Assembly: GCA_040901465.1 (NCBI GenBank)
Contig: JBBDYN010000053.1
Span: forward strand, 1 to 64,000
Source of the DNA: JAUSIF01 sp040901465
GTDB lineage: Bacteria; Pseudomonadota; Alphaproteobacteria; Rhizobiales; Xanthobacteraceae
Length of the DNA: 64,000 bases
Direction: 5' to 3'
In this document: positions 8,045 through 16,747 of the stretch, in pieces
How the letters are laid out: the number at the start of each line of letters is the position of its first letter
Numbering within the stretch: position 1 is the stretch's first letter
Notes under the pieces: model-generated
The model's database searches: none
What the model saw: the letters and a program-made list of their open reading frames with translations, nothing else
Told to the model about the DNA's origin: nothing
Made by a program: the position numbers and the translations under genes

Positions 8045-9105
8045 GATCTCAGTGCCAACGCTACGAGCGCCTCGCGGTAGAGTTGGCGCCGCCAGGAGTA
8101 ACGAGAATGGCGGGCTCCTCGAGACTCGACCACCGTTGCGGCGCCGAGCATGCGCGACAGCCACCAAGCCGATGGACGGGCCTCGATCTTGCGCGCGAGC
8201 GCGGCGCAATCTTCATCGGACAGAATGAGCGCTGCGCTCAGCAAGGCAGCCTCGACGGCCAGTCGCTGACCTTTTCCTTTTGCCGCCGACACGAGTTCAT
8301 GCGCGTCGATGGTGCCGGCCATCCCGCGGGCCGCCTGGGCCACGTCGATTACGTGTTGGAAAAGTTCGAATCCGTGGCCTGCGGTGCCGTGAATGGCGGC
8401 CACCAGCAGAAGCGCGACCGCGCTTTGCCTGCCGTCCGACCCGATCAGTGGCAGGAGGTCTTCGTAAGTCAAGCTTACCGCCTTCCGCACTTTCGGCGAG
8501 CTGACGAGATCCCAATGCAGCTCGATCAGGAGTCCTTCCAGGGTCGGATGCGTCCACTTCTCCTCCGCGTATTGGCCCTCATGCTTTTCGGTGTTCTGCG
8601 CGGCTGGTTTGAGCCCCGACGCGGCCATGGCGTGGCGCACGTCCCGTAGGGCCGCTTCCGGCACCAGGACGTCGATGTCCGAAAAGGGACGGAGGGCAGC
8701 GTCTGCGTAGAGCCGGTCGGCAAAACTCGTGCCTTTCACGACAATCGGGTCGACGCCGCGGGCGCGCAAGGTTGCGACAAGCTCGTTCTCAACAGCGCGG
8801 AGCAATTCCGACCTTCCTACCATCGGCACAAGGCGTTCGTTGGCCGACGCAAGAATTTCGTCGAGACGCACCTTCGAACACTCGTGGCTGCCAATTTCAA
8901 TCAGGCGGCGGGTTTGTTCGAACTGCACCAGCCGGTTCATGTTGCGGACGGCCGCCGGGAGCACGCCATGTCTGGCGCAGTTCGCGACCGTGTCGACGAG
9001 GGCAGCTTCGGCAAGCGGTCGCGCCGGCGGAGCGGCAGGCGGACGAGGATCGCCGAGCCACACGAACCAGGCGCGCTGATGCGATCTTCTCTGCACGGCT
9101 TTCAC
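8041..9105 (-). CDS. Nucleotidyltransferase family protein of lasso loci
   Basis: 354 residues with the nucleotidyltransferase signature: KGTS at 124-127 and D143, D145 in RPFSDIDVLVP, the metal-binding aspartates of the polymerase-beta fold. Uncharacterised members of this family accompany HPr-kinase-like and B1/B2 genes in lasso clusters and are thought to add nucleotides or phosphate groups to the peptide. It converges on the B2-kinase gene with a four-base overlap of the 3' ends and is the last gene of the minus-strand run beginning at 11445. Confidence 0.72.
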   Translation of the reverse strand: MKAVQRRSHQRAWFVWLGDPRPPAAPPARPLAEAALVDTVANCARHGVLPAAVRNMNRLVQFEQTRRLIEIGSHECSKVRLDEILASANERLVPMVGRSELLRAVENELVATLRARGVDPIVVKGTSFADRLYADAALRPFSDIDVLVPEAALRDVRHAMAASGLKPAAQNTEKHEGQYAEEKWTHPTLEGLLIELHWDLVSSPKVRKAVSLTYEDLLPLIGSDGRQSAVALLLVAAIHGTAGHGFELFQHVIDVAQAARGMAGTIDAHELVSAAKGKGQRLAVEAALLSAALILSDEDCAALARKIEARPSAWWLSRMLGAATVVESRGARHSRYSWRRQLYREALVALALRS

Positions 9106-9156
9106 ACCTAGAAGCGGGCTATCCCGCGAGGTTTTTTGGCTGGGCGGCGTGGCGCG

Positions 9157-9387
9157 TTATCTGGAAACAGCGGCGCCGAGAATTCGATCGATATCGGAGA
9201 CGCTCCGGATCGTGGCGATTTCGGCAGGCATAAGTAACCGGCCCAGTTCCGCTTCCAACAAGAGCAGAACTTTCACATGGCCAAGGCTGTCCCACCCCGG
9301 CACGGTCTCGATCGTCCCATTGGTCGGGACGTCGGAAATGCTGCGGTCCAGCGCCCGCGCGACCAGATCCATGGCGGCGTTATTCAT
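9157..9387 (-). CDS. Acyl carrier protein
   Basis: 76 residues with the phosphopantetheine site GWDSLGH (Ser34), followed by the acidic-hydrophobic helix LLLLEAELG and a final helix SVSDIDRIL. It carries an acyl or aminoacyl thioester. The start overlaps the end of the GNAT gene by eight bases, and that gene overlaps the ligase gene, so ligase, acyltransferase and carrier form one unit. The natural reading is that the ligase loads this carrier and the GNAT moves the group to an amine acceptor. Confidence 0.85.
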   Translation of the reverse strand: MNNAAMDLVARALDRSISDVPTNGTIETVPGWDSLGHVKVLLLLEAELGRLLMPAEIATIRSVSDIDRILGAAVSR

Positions 9388-9967
9388 CCGTCCTCGGCGC
9401 TGACGCGGCTCGGCAAGCCATCCATTCCTCCTTGAGCAATCCGAATATCAGAACATCGGCTCCATCCGCGAAGTCCGACCGTGCATGGCGTCGCATTACT
9501 CCCTCATAAGTGAAGTTGAGCCGCTGGTAATTGTAAATCGACGGAAAATTGCGCGCGAACGGAGTGCCCCAGATGCGATGCACGCCTTTGGTTTCGAACA
9601 GATAGTCGATTATGGCGGCTCTCGCCTCGCACGCCGCACCTTTCCCCCACCACGTCTTGTCGCCGATTACGATACCAATAAGGGCCACGCCTTTCTTTTG
9701 CAGCTGCACAACATGATAGCCGATGAACCGCTTCTCCTTCCGCTCCCAGATCCCGAAGCAGAAGGTGCGCCGATTGTCGACGCGCGCGAACCGGCGGCGC
9801 CATCGTCTGAGTAGCCACTTGCCGGCCTTGAGATTGATCGCCGCCATCACATCCTGGTCGTTGGTCCAGGGGAACGTGGCGCGGGCAACCTGCCGCCGGC
9901 TCATTGTCCGCATCGTGAACTGCGGTGTCTCGATTCGGATTGGCCGGTGCGGCCACAGCAGCCTCAT
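9380..9967 (-). CDS. GNAT acyltransferase coupled to ACP and ligase
   Basis: 195 residues if started at 9967, where ATGA overlaps the ligase stop; a start at 10000 is possible. The GNAT loop is near GDKTWWGKGAACEARAA, followed by YNYQRLNFTYEG. It resembles the GNAT at 1156-1737. Placed between an adenylate-forming ligase and an ACP, it probably uses an acyl-ACP donor rather than acetyl-CoA. GNAT enzymes that attach fatty acyl groups to RiPPs are known (goadvionin and selidamide pathways), which makes acylation of a local precursor a reasonable idea; an amino sugar is the main alternative. Confidence 0.75.
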   Translation of the reverse strand: MRLLWPHRPIRIETPQFTMRTMSRRQVARATFPWTNDQDVMAAINLKAGKWLLRRWRRRFARVDNRRTFCFGIWERKEKRFIGYHVVQLQKKGVALIGIVIGDKTWWGKGAACEARAAIIDYLFETKGVHRIWGTPFARNFPSIYNYQRLNFTYEGVMRRHARSDFADGADVLIFGLLKEEWMACRAASAPRTDE

Positions 9968-11445
9968 TTCTGCCGCTCCACGCTCGGCTCTGCCAAACAT
10001 AGCTCCCGAACCCGCCGACGATCTCGCTTGCCGCGGTCATTCTGCGGCAAGGCTCGCAAGAGAAAGAAACGGTCGGGCACTGCATCGCGACGGATGTGGC
10101 GGGCACACCAATTACGCAGGCTCGCGAAATCCAAGTCCTGGCCGTCCTCCACAACAACTGCAACCCCGATGATTTCCCCGGCAGTGGGCTCTTCGATCGG
10201 AAACGCGCAAGCCTCACGCACCGACGGGTGCCGCTCAAGCAACAAGTCCACCTCATCGCAAGAAATCTTCACGCCGCCACGATTCACATCGTCGCGCAAG
10301 CGGCCGATAAGACGGATGCGTCCTTGCTCGTCGATTTCCCCCACGTCGCCCGTTGCAAACCAACCGCCCGGAAGCATCTCCGCCTGGTTCGTTTGCCCGA
10401 AATAGCCGGCCATTAACGACGGCGTAGCAACGACGAGCTCGCCGCGGCCTTGGGTAGCGAAGGGACCAGCCTCGGTGCGCACTCGGATGCTGCCGCCCCA
10501 CGCCCGGCCGACCAGTCCGTCAACGATCGGCCCCTCCTCGGCGTTGTGGCCGGCGATCCAATTAGCGGTCTCGGTGATTCCGTACATGTTGAGTACGCGG
10601 CGGATTCCACACCACTCGCAGATGGCGCTCCATAGTTCCGCAGAGAGCGGTGCCGATCCGACGTGAACGCGCCGTAACGTGCCCCGGGTGGGCGGTCGAC
10701 TAGTCTTCAAGACGACACGCCACAAGGCAGGAACCGAACTTAGGAATGTTACTTCAAACCGATCGATGGTCTCGCCGAGGCGCGCCAAGCCGTCAATGCC
10801 GGGGTCCGGCTGCAGAATGAGACGGCCGCCCGCGGCAAGGACCGTCAGGCAGTTTCCGATCAGCCCGTGACCAAAATGTAGCGGAAGGAGGTTGAGCGCG
10901 GTCGCGAGATCGGGTCGGCCGATGTATGCGAGGTTCAATGCCACCCGGCTCTGCAATGAGCGCTGAGTGTGCACCACGCCCTTAGGCGTTCCGCTCGTAC
11001 CGGAGGTAAGCAGGACGAGGGCCGGATCATCGATTGCTAGCGATTCGGGCTCGGCTGTCGTTCTCACCTCGCGGCTTGCGTCGAGGCAGGCCGGCTCCAG
11101 TGAGCGTATGCCCGTCGGGGCGCTGCTACCTACCCATAGCCGCGGCCGGACCAAGCGCCCGGCGCTCTCACGTTCGCTCGCCGTCAGCGATGCCGGCGCA
11201 CAAACTACCACCGCGCCTCGACTCCAGGCTGCGAAGAGGTCGACAAAAAAGCCGAAGCCCGTCGCGGGAATCAGAACCACTCGTTCTCCCGAGGCGACCC
11301 CTGCGTCGGCAAGCTCCTGTGCGCGCGTATGCGTGGCCGCTACCAGCATCGCGTGCTGTGCCCTAATTCCGCGAGCGGGTTCGATGATCTCGCAGGACGA
11401 GGGAAATGTACTCAGAATGTGATTCTTCTCCGACAGATTGCTCAC
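9964..11445 (-). CDS. Adenylate-forming acyl/aminoacyl ligase
   Basis: 493 residues of the ANL superfamily. Motifs in order: LTSGTSGTPKGV (phosphate loop), MYGITETANWI, TGDVGEID, IGRLRDDVNRGGVKIS (hinge), and the C-terminal catalytic Lys in NDRGKRDRR. It activates a carboxylic acid as an adenylate, most likely for transfer to the ACP encoded two genes downstream. The N-terminal subdomain is short. The GTG start at 11445 follows GAGGC. The substrate cannot be read from sequence by eye; the aliphatic pocket residues would need modelling. Confidence 0.8.
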   Translation of the reverse strand: MSNLSEKNHILSTFPSSCEIIEPARGIRAQHAMLVAATHTRAQELADAGVASGERVVLIPATGFGFFVDLFAAWSRGAVVVCAPASLTASERESAGRLVRPRLWVGSSAPTGIRSLEPACLDASREVRTTAEPESLAIDDPALVLLTSGTSGTPKGVVHTQRSLQSRVALNLAYIGRPDLATALNLLPLHFGHGLIGNCLTVLAAGGRLILQPDPGIDGLARLGETIDRFEVTFLSSVPALWRVVLKTSRPPTRGTLRRVHVGSAPLSAELWSAICEWCGIRRVLNMYGITETANWIAGHNAEEGPIVDGLVGRAWGGSIRVRTEAGPFATQGRGELVVATPSLMAGYFGQTNQAEMLPGGWFATGDVGEIDEQGRIRLIGRLRDDVNRGGVKISCDEVDLLLERHPSVREACAFPIEEPTAGEIIGVAVVVEDGQDLDFASLRNWCARHIRRDAVPDRFFLLRALPQNDRGKRDRRRVRELCLAEPSVERQK

Positions 11446-11846
11446 GTGCCTCGAGCAAACGAGACTACCGGTTTTTGTGGATTATTTAAAGAATTTTGAA
11501 GCGTAACTGCCGATAAGCTTATTGGACTTAGCTAATCAATCTAGCGCGGTATGATTGGTATGTTCGCTCCTCCGTAGTACCTCAGCGCGTCACAGCGAAG
11601 TACCGCGAAAACGCTCGCATAGACTTCCCCGCAAAGGCGCCGTGGTGCAAAAGGAAACTGATTCCAACACTCTCCGCCGTGGGCGATGGATCAAACTGCG
11701 GCTCGCGGGTCTACGATCCTCGTGATCACGCGGCGGGAATAAACCGCCGGCATCGATGTCGTTTCACAGCTGTAAATCAGGTCCGGGCGCGGCTTGACCC
11801 CATCCGCGGTGTGGCGCAGATTGGCAGCGCGGTATCGGGGGCGAGC
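11446..11846. other. AT-rich divergent intergenic region
   Basis: Between the ligase (minus) and precursor 4 (plus). 11470-11560 is clearly more AT-rich than its surroundings, with runs such as attatttaaagaatttt, and probably holds promoters for both directions. No convincing -35/-10 pair or other gene was found. An open frame from 11679 runs into precursor 4 but its first 56 codons look non-coding. Confidence 0.4.
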
Positions 11847-11969
11847 TTGCGTCATCAATCCATTCAGGTTGCTTCGGGCGCCAACGAGCGCAGGCCCTAT
11901 AGCAAGCCAAATCTGACCAAACGCGAGAAGCTTTCCAAGGTGTGCGCCATAACCCCGATTAGCGGTTAA
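11847..11969 (+). CDS. Lasso-type RiPP precursor peptide 4
   Basis: About 40 residues if started at the TTG at 11847, which has GGGGG upstream; GTG 11811 is another option. The leader block RRPYSKPNLTKREKLSKV matches the other precursors, but Cys replaces the conserved Thr that ends it, and the remaining core is very short, AITPISG. This core has no Asp or Glu, so a macrolactam to a side-chain acid is impossible without another residue. It lies between the ligase and NRPS genes rather than near the cyclase. It may be decayed, or the substrate of a different maturation. Confidence 0.5.
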   Translation: MRHQSIQVASGANERRPYSKPNLTKREKLSKVCAITPISG

Positions 11970-12001
11970 ACGATCGGCTAGCACCCGCCCGCCCAAATTA
12001 G

Positions 12002-15000
12002 CTACCTTCGACTGCCAATCGTTGGCCGCCATGAGCGCGCATGTGCGATCGCGCGTAAGAACGAGCGAATCGTTGATGGCTGGCGAACGCCGCTCATCGC
12101 AAGCAACTCACCCACCGATCGATCCGGATTGCGCGAGACCACATCGAAAAGCTTGCACAACCGATCGACGAGTTCCCGCACCCGTTCGGGATCATAGTAG
12201 CCGGCATCGAAGGTTGCGCGGCAGTCTTCACTTTCATTGTACTGATTGAAATTGATCACGAACGGTCCGGGCATGAGTTCCGTGAACCATTCCAGATCTT
12301 CGATGGTGATGCCGGCAAACCGTGTTACGGAAGGAAACTGGAAAATATTGAACCACACATGAAAGCGCCGCAATCGCACGCCTTGCAATTCGAGCGCGTC
12401 GCGCAGTTGCTCGTAAGGGACGTCGCTCCGCGCCTCGGTTTCGAGAATGACTTCTTGGACGCGGGTAAGCCAACGACCGAAGGGCTCCCGCTGATCGCAG
12501 CGGAACCTCATCCGCACCTGATTGCCGAAAAGACCCATCACATCCTGCAGCGCAATTCGGTTGCGGCGGGTGACAAAGCCGCCGATCGTTATATCCGATT
12601 GGCCTGTTTCGGCAGCCAGCATCGCAGCGAATACCGCCACGCGAACCATGTAGTACGTCGCGCCCGCGCCGCGACCGATCTCCTCCAACCGCTGCGAAAC
12701 TTCCGGGCTCAGGCCGAACCTGACAACACCGTCGCCGGGGGCGACCGCCTGCGCGTGCTTGCGTCGCCTGAAGGGCCGTTTGGCCGGGCGCGGCGACTTG
12801 CGGAGAAAATCCTTCCACCACGCGACCGTTGACCGATGACGCACGCCATTTGGGTCCATGGCGTTCCGTTGCCAAACCGCGTAGTCGGCAAATTGCAGCC
12901 TCGGGGAAGCCGATAATGGGGACGAATTCCCGCGAGGCCTCGCTTCATAGAGCGCGGCCAGCTCGCGGAAGAATATCTGCCACGACCAGCCATCGGCAAT
13001 GATGCCGTGATTGACTCGCGCAAACCAATGTTCGTCTTCTCGGATGCGGATGAGAAAAAAGCGAAGCAACGGCAAGCGGCTCAAGTCGAATATGCTGGCT
13101 GCCTTCTGCCTGCAGAATAGGCGCGCTTCAGCCTCTGGATCTTCCTTATCCGAATCCGACAGGTCGACGATTTCGAGCGCCACTGGTCCGGGAGGATGGA
13201 CGATCTGTACCGCCCGTCCATTCACCTCGGCGTAGGTCGTGCGAAGAATTTCGTGACACTGCGCTAGGTCGTCCAAACATTCGCGCAACAATCCGGCATC
13301 CAGCCGGCCCCTGATCCGATAACTTCGGGCGACGGTGTACTTTTCGGATTGCTGCGGCGTGCGCGAGGAGCGCCAAATGCGCTCCTGCAGAAAAGAAAGC
13401 GGCGGGAGATCGCCGGGCTGGCGAGGCGCGAGCGCGGGCTCTTCCTGCACAACCGCGGCTTCTCGCATCCCGTCGATGGCGCCGGCCAAGTCCGCCAGAA
13501 CCGGATGGTCGACGAACGTTCCAAGGTTCAACTCAATGCCGGTCGTTTCGTAGACCTTCGCGGCCACGGTCGCAGCGAGCAACGAGTCACCCCCGAGATC
13601 AAAAAAGTCGTCTTCTCGTCCGATTTGCTCGATCTCGAACAACTCCATCCAGATACCGGCGAGCAGCCGCTCGGTGTCTGTATCTGTCGGCGCCGCCGAA
13701 TTACTTTCTCGGGCCGGCTGGTTTTGCCGCAGTTTCTCGCGATCGACTTTTCCATGCGTATTGAGCGGAAGATCGTCGAGAAAAATGAACACCGAAGGAA
13801 CCATATGCCGCGGCAGAATCGCCCTCAATTCCTGACGCAGCTTCTCGGCGGACAACTCGCAACCTTCGCTGAGAACGACGTACGCCGCCAACATCGGCTC
13901 CTTGTTTGGCCGGTCGATCGGACCCACGGCCGCGCGCTCTATGCCCGGCAGCGATTGCAGCGCTTGCTCCACCTCCGAGACTTCGATCCGGTAGCCCCTG
14001 ATCTTCAGCCGCGCATCTTTTCGGCCGATGAATACGAGCAGGCCTCCTTTGGAGATGCAGCCCAAATCGCCGCTGCGGAACTCCCAAACGCCGTCAGTGC
14101 CCGGCACTTTGGAAAAACGTTCTGCTGTCAGTTCCGCGTCGCGCCAATATCCGGCGGACAAAAAACGGCTTCGTACGACAATCTCGCCAGTCTCGCCTTG
14201 CCGCACTTCGTGCCCTTCTTCGTCGCGGAGGAATATCTCGATGCCCTCCGCGGCTCGTCCGACCGGCAGACGGCCTTCCGCGATCCGATCGCTTCGAGCC
14301 AACCGTAATTGGGCGATGTTACCGGTTTCGGAGGAGGACAGCGTGTGGAAGAACAAGCACCTTTCGGCAAAATGTCGCTGGAATGCATTGAAATCAACCG
14401 AGGTCGCCACTTCCGACGCAACCATTACGACGCGGACATTTGGGAAGCTCGCGTTCGCGGCCAGCGTCTTGCAGAGATTGCGGAACAATGAGGCCGACGA
14501 AAGATAGAGTGTAATTCCTTGATCATTGATCCAGTCGGCCAGACCTGTGACGCCCTTCTCCGTGACGGGAAAGAGGCATAGCGCGGCGCCGTTCGTAAGC
14601 GCGCACCATGCGGTGCCAATCCCCTGGCCGCCGCTCAACGCGGCGAGCAGCGCAATTCTGTCCGTCGCGCCTACCCCGGTATCTCGGAAGAGCCGCGCCA
14701 CTTTCTGCAAGATCTGGCGGTGCGTTTGCATGACCGCCTTCGGCTGTCCCGTCGAACCGGACGTGTAAACGAGGAAGGCGGTGCTATCTGGAGATATCGA
14801 ATTGCCGGGATTGTGGGTCGGCATTTCGTTGCTTACCGCTGCCACTCGAATGATGCTGCGGTCGTTTTCGGCTGCTTCGGCTGCAATCTCGCCAGATCCG
14901 GCGTCGCTCAGGATCAAGTTCGCGTCCGCGTTTGCAAGAACCTGTCGTAAGCGTGCGGGCGGATCGGCGGGATTGAGCGCGACGACGATTCTTCCGGCCT

Positions 15001-15298
15001 TTAGAATAGCCAGCATCGCAGCAATGAGTGGCGCGTCGTGACGCATAAGAATGGCGACACGATCGCCAGGACTGCCGCCCCGAACGATCAATGCGTGCGC
15101 AATTCGGTTTGCTGAGACGTTCAGTTCTTCGTAGTTGGGCTGCCATGTTCCGGACCCGAGCGCGATACGGTTACGATGCAGCGCCACGATCCGCTGAAAA
15201 CATGCGGGTAAAGATTCTTCAGGGCCGGGGAACGAGCGGCCAAATTCGTTTTGATTGGCATCCAATTCGTTCACACCGGAGGCGCCAAAGGAACCCAT
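12002..15298 (-). CDS. Nonribosomal peptide synthetase, A-PCP-C
   Basis: 1098 residues. The adenylation domain (about 30-520) has TSGSTG at 179-184, FRSGDLG, GRKDARLKIRGYRIEVSEVE and Lys517 in NTHGKVDR. The carrier domain has DDFFDLGGDSLLA (Ser572). A condensation-type domain follows from about 630; its core motif reads HGIIADGWS (764-772), so aligned to HHxxxDG the second, catalytic His is Gly765. There is no thioesterase, reductase or further module. A-PCP with a trailing, probably non-catalytic C domain is unusual; the C domain might recruit a partner or transfer by another mechanism. The promoter region holds an inverted repeat at 15345-15360. The amino acid selected was not deduced. Confidence 0.85.
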   Translation of the reverse strand: MGSFGASGVNELDANQNEFGRSFPGPEESLPACFQRIVALHRNRIALGSGTWQPNYEELNVSANRIAHALIVRGGSPGDRVAILMRHDAPLIAAMLAILKAGRIVVALNPADPPARLRQVLANADANLILSDAGSGEIAAEAAENDRSIIRVAAVSNEMPTHNPGNSISPDSTAFLVYTSGSTGQPKAVMQTHRQILQKVARLFRDTGVGATDRIALLAALSGGQGIGTAWCALTNGAALCLFPVTEKGVTGLADWINDQGITLYLSSASLFRNLCKTLAANASFPNVRVVMVASEVATSVDFNAFQRHFAERCLFFHTLSSSETGNIAQLRLARSDRIAEGRLPVGRAAEGIEIFLRDEEGHEVRQGETGEIVVRSRFLSAGYWRDAELTAERFSKVPGTDGVWEFRSGDLGCISKGGLLVFIGRKDARLKIRGYRIEVSEVEQALQSLPGIERAAVGPIDRPNKEPMLAAYVVLSEGCELSAEKLRQELRAILPRHMVPSVFIFLDDLPLNTHGKVDREKLRQNQPARESNSAAPTDTDTERLLAGIWMELFEIEQIGREDDFFDLGGDSLLAATVAAKVYETTGIELNLGTFVDHPVLADLAGAIDGMREAAVVQEEPALAPRQPGDLPPLSFLQERIWRSSRTPQQSEKYTVARSYRIRGRLDAGLLRECLDDLAQCHEILRTTYAEVNGRAVQIVHPPGPVALEIVDLSDSDKEDPEAEARLFCRQKAASIFDLSRLPLLRFFLIRIREDEHWFARVNHGIIADGWSWQIFFRELAALYEARPRGNSSPLSASPRLQFADYAVWQRNAMDPNGVRHRSTVAWWKDFLRKSPRPAKRPFRRRKHAQAVAPGDGVVRFGLSPEVSQRLEEIGRGAGATYYMVRVAVFAAMLAAETGQSDITIGGFVTRRNRIALQDVMGLFGNQVRMRFRCDQREPFGRWLTRVQEVILETEARSDVPYEQLRDALELQGVRLRRFHVWFNIFQFPSVTRFAGITIEDLEWFTELMPGPFVINFNQYNESEDCRATFDAGYYDPERVRELVDRLCKLFDVVSRNPDRSVGELLAMSGVRQPSTIRSFLRAIAHARSWRPTIGSRR
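13895..13947 (-). repeat. NRPS copy of the 53-bp direct repeat
   Basis: Source-like copy of the fragment at 955-1007, within the adenylation domain just after A8. The two copies bracket 12.9 kb that contains the whole lasso-type locus. Confidence 0.8.
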
Positions 15299-15608
15299 GT
15301 CACGTACTGTCCCTAACCGATTTCTAAATTTGAAGAGACTTGGCGAACTTTAGCAAGTTCATCCTCGGACGAATGCGCATCTTCAAGCCATTGAAATCCC
15401 TCGCCTTCCCGTCGCCAAGGTTCGCGGCCCTCGGATACCGGATCGATCGCAGAGGACGCGTCCGAAAAAATGGATGCGATGGCCACCCGCGAACTATTCG
15501 TGGAGTTTGTTCACTACGGCGGTCACGCACGAATTTGCTTAGCTTATTTCGCACCGCTACGTGCTGAGAGTGGCACGCCTCGTCGCATGGCTTGGCGGTT
15601 GATCAGAA
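15299..15608. other. Intergenic region upstream of the NRPS
   Basis: 310 bases between the NRPS start and the glycosyltransferase stop. Apart from the inverted repeat at 15345-15360 I see no gene. A 76-codon minus frame and a 75-codon plus frame exist but neither has a recognisable product or ribosome site. Confidence 0.4.
15345..15360. promoter_or_regulatory. Inverted repeat GAACTT-N4-AAGTTC, copy 2
   Basis: Perfect 6-bp arms with a 4-bp spacer, 47 bp upstream of the NRPS start codon, a sensible place for an operator. With flanks, 17 of 18 bases match the copy at 1020-1035. Confidence 0.45.
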
Positions 15609-16697
15609 TCACGACGCGTTGGGTCTCGCGATTGGGGCCGCGGCGAGCGCGGTCTCGAGAACGTGATCTACGATCCCGCGTAACGTGTGATGCTTGAGCA
15701 CGTGATCGCGACCGGCTGCCGCCATCTTCTGCAGCCGGCCTTTATCCGCAAGCGCCTTCTCGACGACTCGCGTCAATCCGCCGGGCTCGATATCATATTG
15801 AAACAGATGCTCGCCATCGAGGAGCGGTCGGTAGCGCTCGACCGTCGGATGACTCACGATTGGCACCGTCATGCACTGTGCCGCCTCGCCCGTGCGATAG
15901 CACTCCCAACTGTATCCGGCTGGCGACCACGCCAACCATGCTCGAGCGAGGCGCCGATAGAATTCCTGGCGTGGCAGCCGCCCTTCCGGAAGATCAGCTT
16001 GCACTCCCCGCTCGGCCAGCGCCTTCAGTTCGGAAAGACCCGTGCGCCTAACCCAATTGTTCTTCTCGACTTCCCCCGCAAAGAACACGTCAACCGTCTT
16101 CTCAGGAAAGCCGTCCGCGAACAATTTTGGATCGATCCTCGGGACCGGCAGCGCGATGGGTCGGAGTTTCGCGAGTCGCGCTTGCCATCTGTCATTGCCG
16201 CGGATGCGCTGCGTCGGCAAATTGGGGTGACCTGAACCGAACAGCACGTGCCATCGGTCGGCTGGCAACTCGCGCTTGAACGCGACGTCCGCCTTATCCA
16301 GCAGAAAAAAATTGTGTGCCCCGATGCCGAATGTGTCGTTCATGTCGAGCACGACAAATGGCATTGAAAACTTGAAGGGTTGCAGCCAAGATACGCCGAA
16401 TACGCGCGTCAGCGCGGAAATCGGCCGCCACGGTTGGCGGGCAAATGCACGCAGCCAGTAACGCGGCAGCTTGGGCGCGCGCGACGACATGTAGGCGACA
16501 ACGACGCCATAGCGGCCCGCGGCCGCATCGCGCATCGCGGCAGCAAATCGAAGCGGCGTGCAGTCGTCATAAGCGCGCCGCGGCAGCACTCGCGACGGTC
16601 TCCATCCGGTCCACAGCGACGTCGTCTGCTCGGGATAAATTTGCTTGAAATACTGGAAGTCGCCGATTTCAAGAATGCGGGGAACGGCTTTCAGCAT
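15609..16697 (-). CDS. Glycosyltransferase, group 1 C-terminal (CgeB-like)
   Basis: 362 residues starting at the ATG at 16697; an upstream in-frame start would run through the tRNA-Ser gene and is rejected. The C-terminal half has the GT-B donor-site look: VFFAGEVEKNNWVRRTGL, then SPAGYSWECYRTGEAAQCMTVPI-like context with the Glu-x7-Glu region, and LTRVVEKALADKGRLQKMAAAG, as in the Glyco_trans_1_2 family. It would move a sugar from a nucleotide donor to an unknown acceptor. It is the last gene before the tRNA that bounds the accessory region; whether it belongs to the lasso/NRPS locus or to a polysaccharide locus is not shown. Confidence 0.65.
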   Translation of the reverse strand: MLKAVPRILEIGDFQYFKQIYPEQTTSLWTGWRPSRVLPRRAYDDCTPLRFAAAMRDAAAGRYGVVVAYMSSRAPKLPRYWLRAFARQPWRPISALTRVFGVSWLQPFKFSMPFVVLDMNDTFGIGAHNFFLLDKADVAFKRELPADRWHVLFGSGHPNLPTQRIRGNDRWQARLAKLRPIALPVPRIDPKLFADGFPEKTVDVFFAGEVEKNNWVRRTGLSELKALAERGVQADLPEGRLPRQEFYRRLARAWLAWSPAGYSWECYRTGEAAQCMTVPIVSHPTVERYRPLLDGEHLFQYDIEPGGLTRVVEKALADKGRLQKMAAAGRDHVLKHHTLRGIVDHVLETALAAAPIARPNAS

Positions 16698-16747
16698 ACG
16701 GGTACTGCGCCGGGTTGAAGCGCGCAAAATGCGGCTCTCTCTAAGGA

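Noticed and set aside
15324..15554. Minus-strand 76-codon frame containing NKLSKFVRD, faintly like the KREKLSK leader
   Set aside because: No Y-x-x-P-x-L context, no ribosome site and no related core; similarity is too short.
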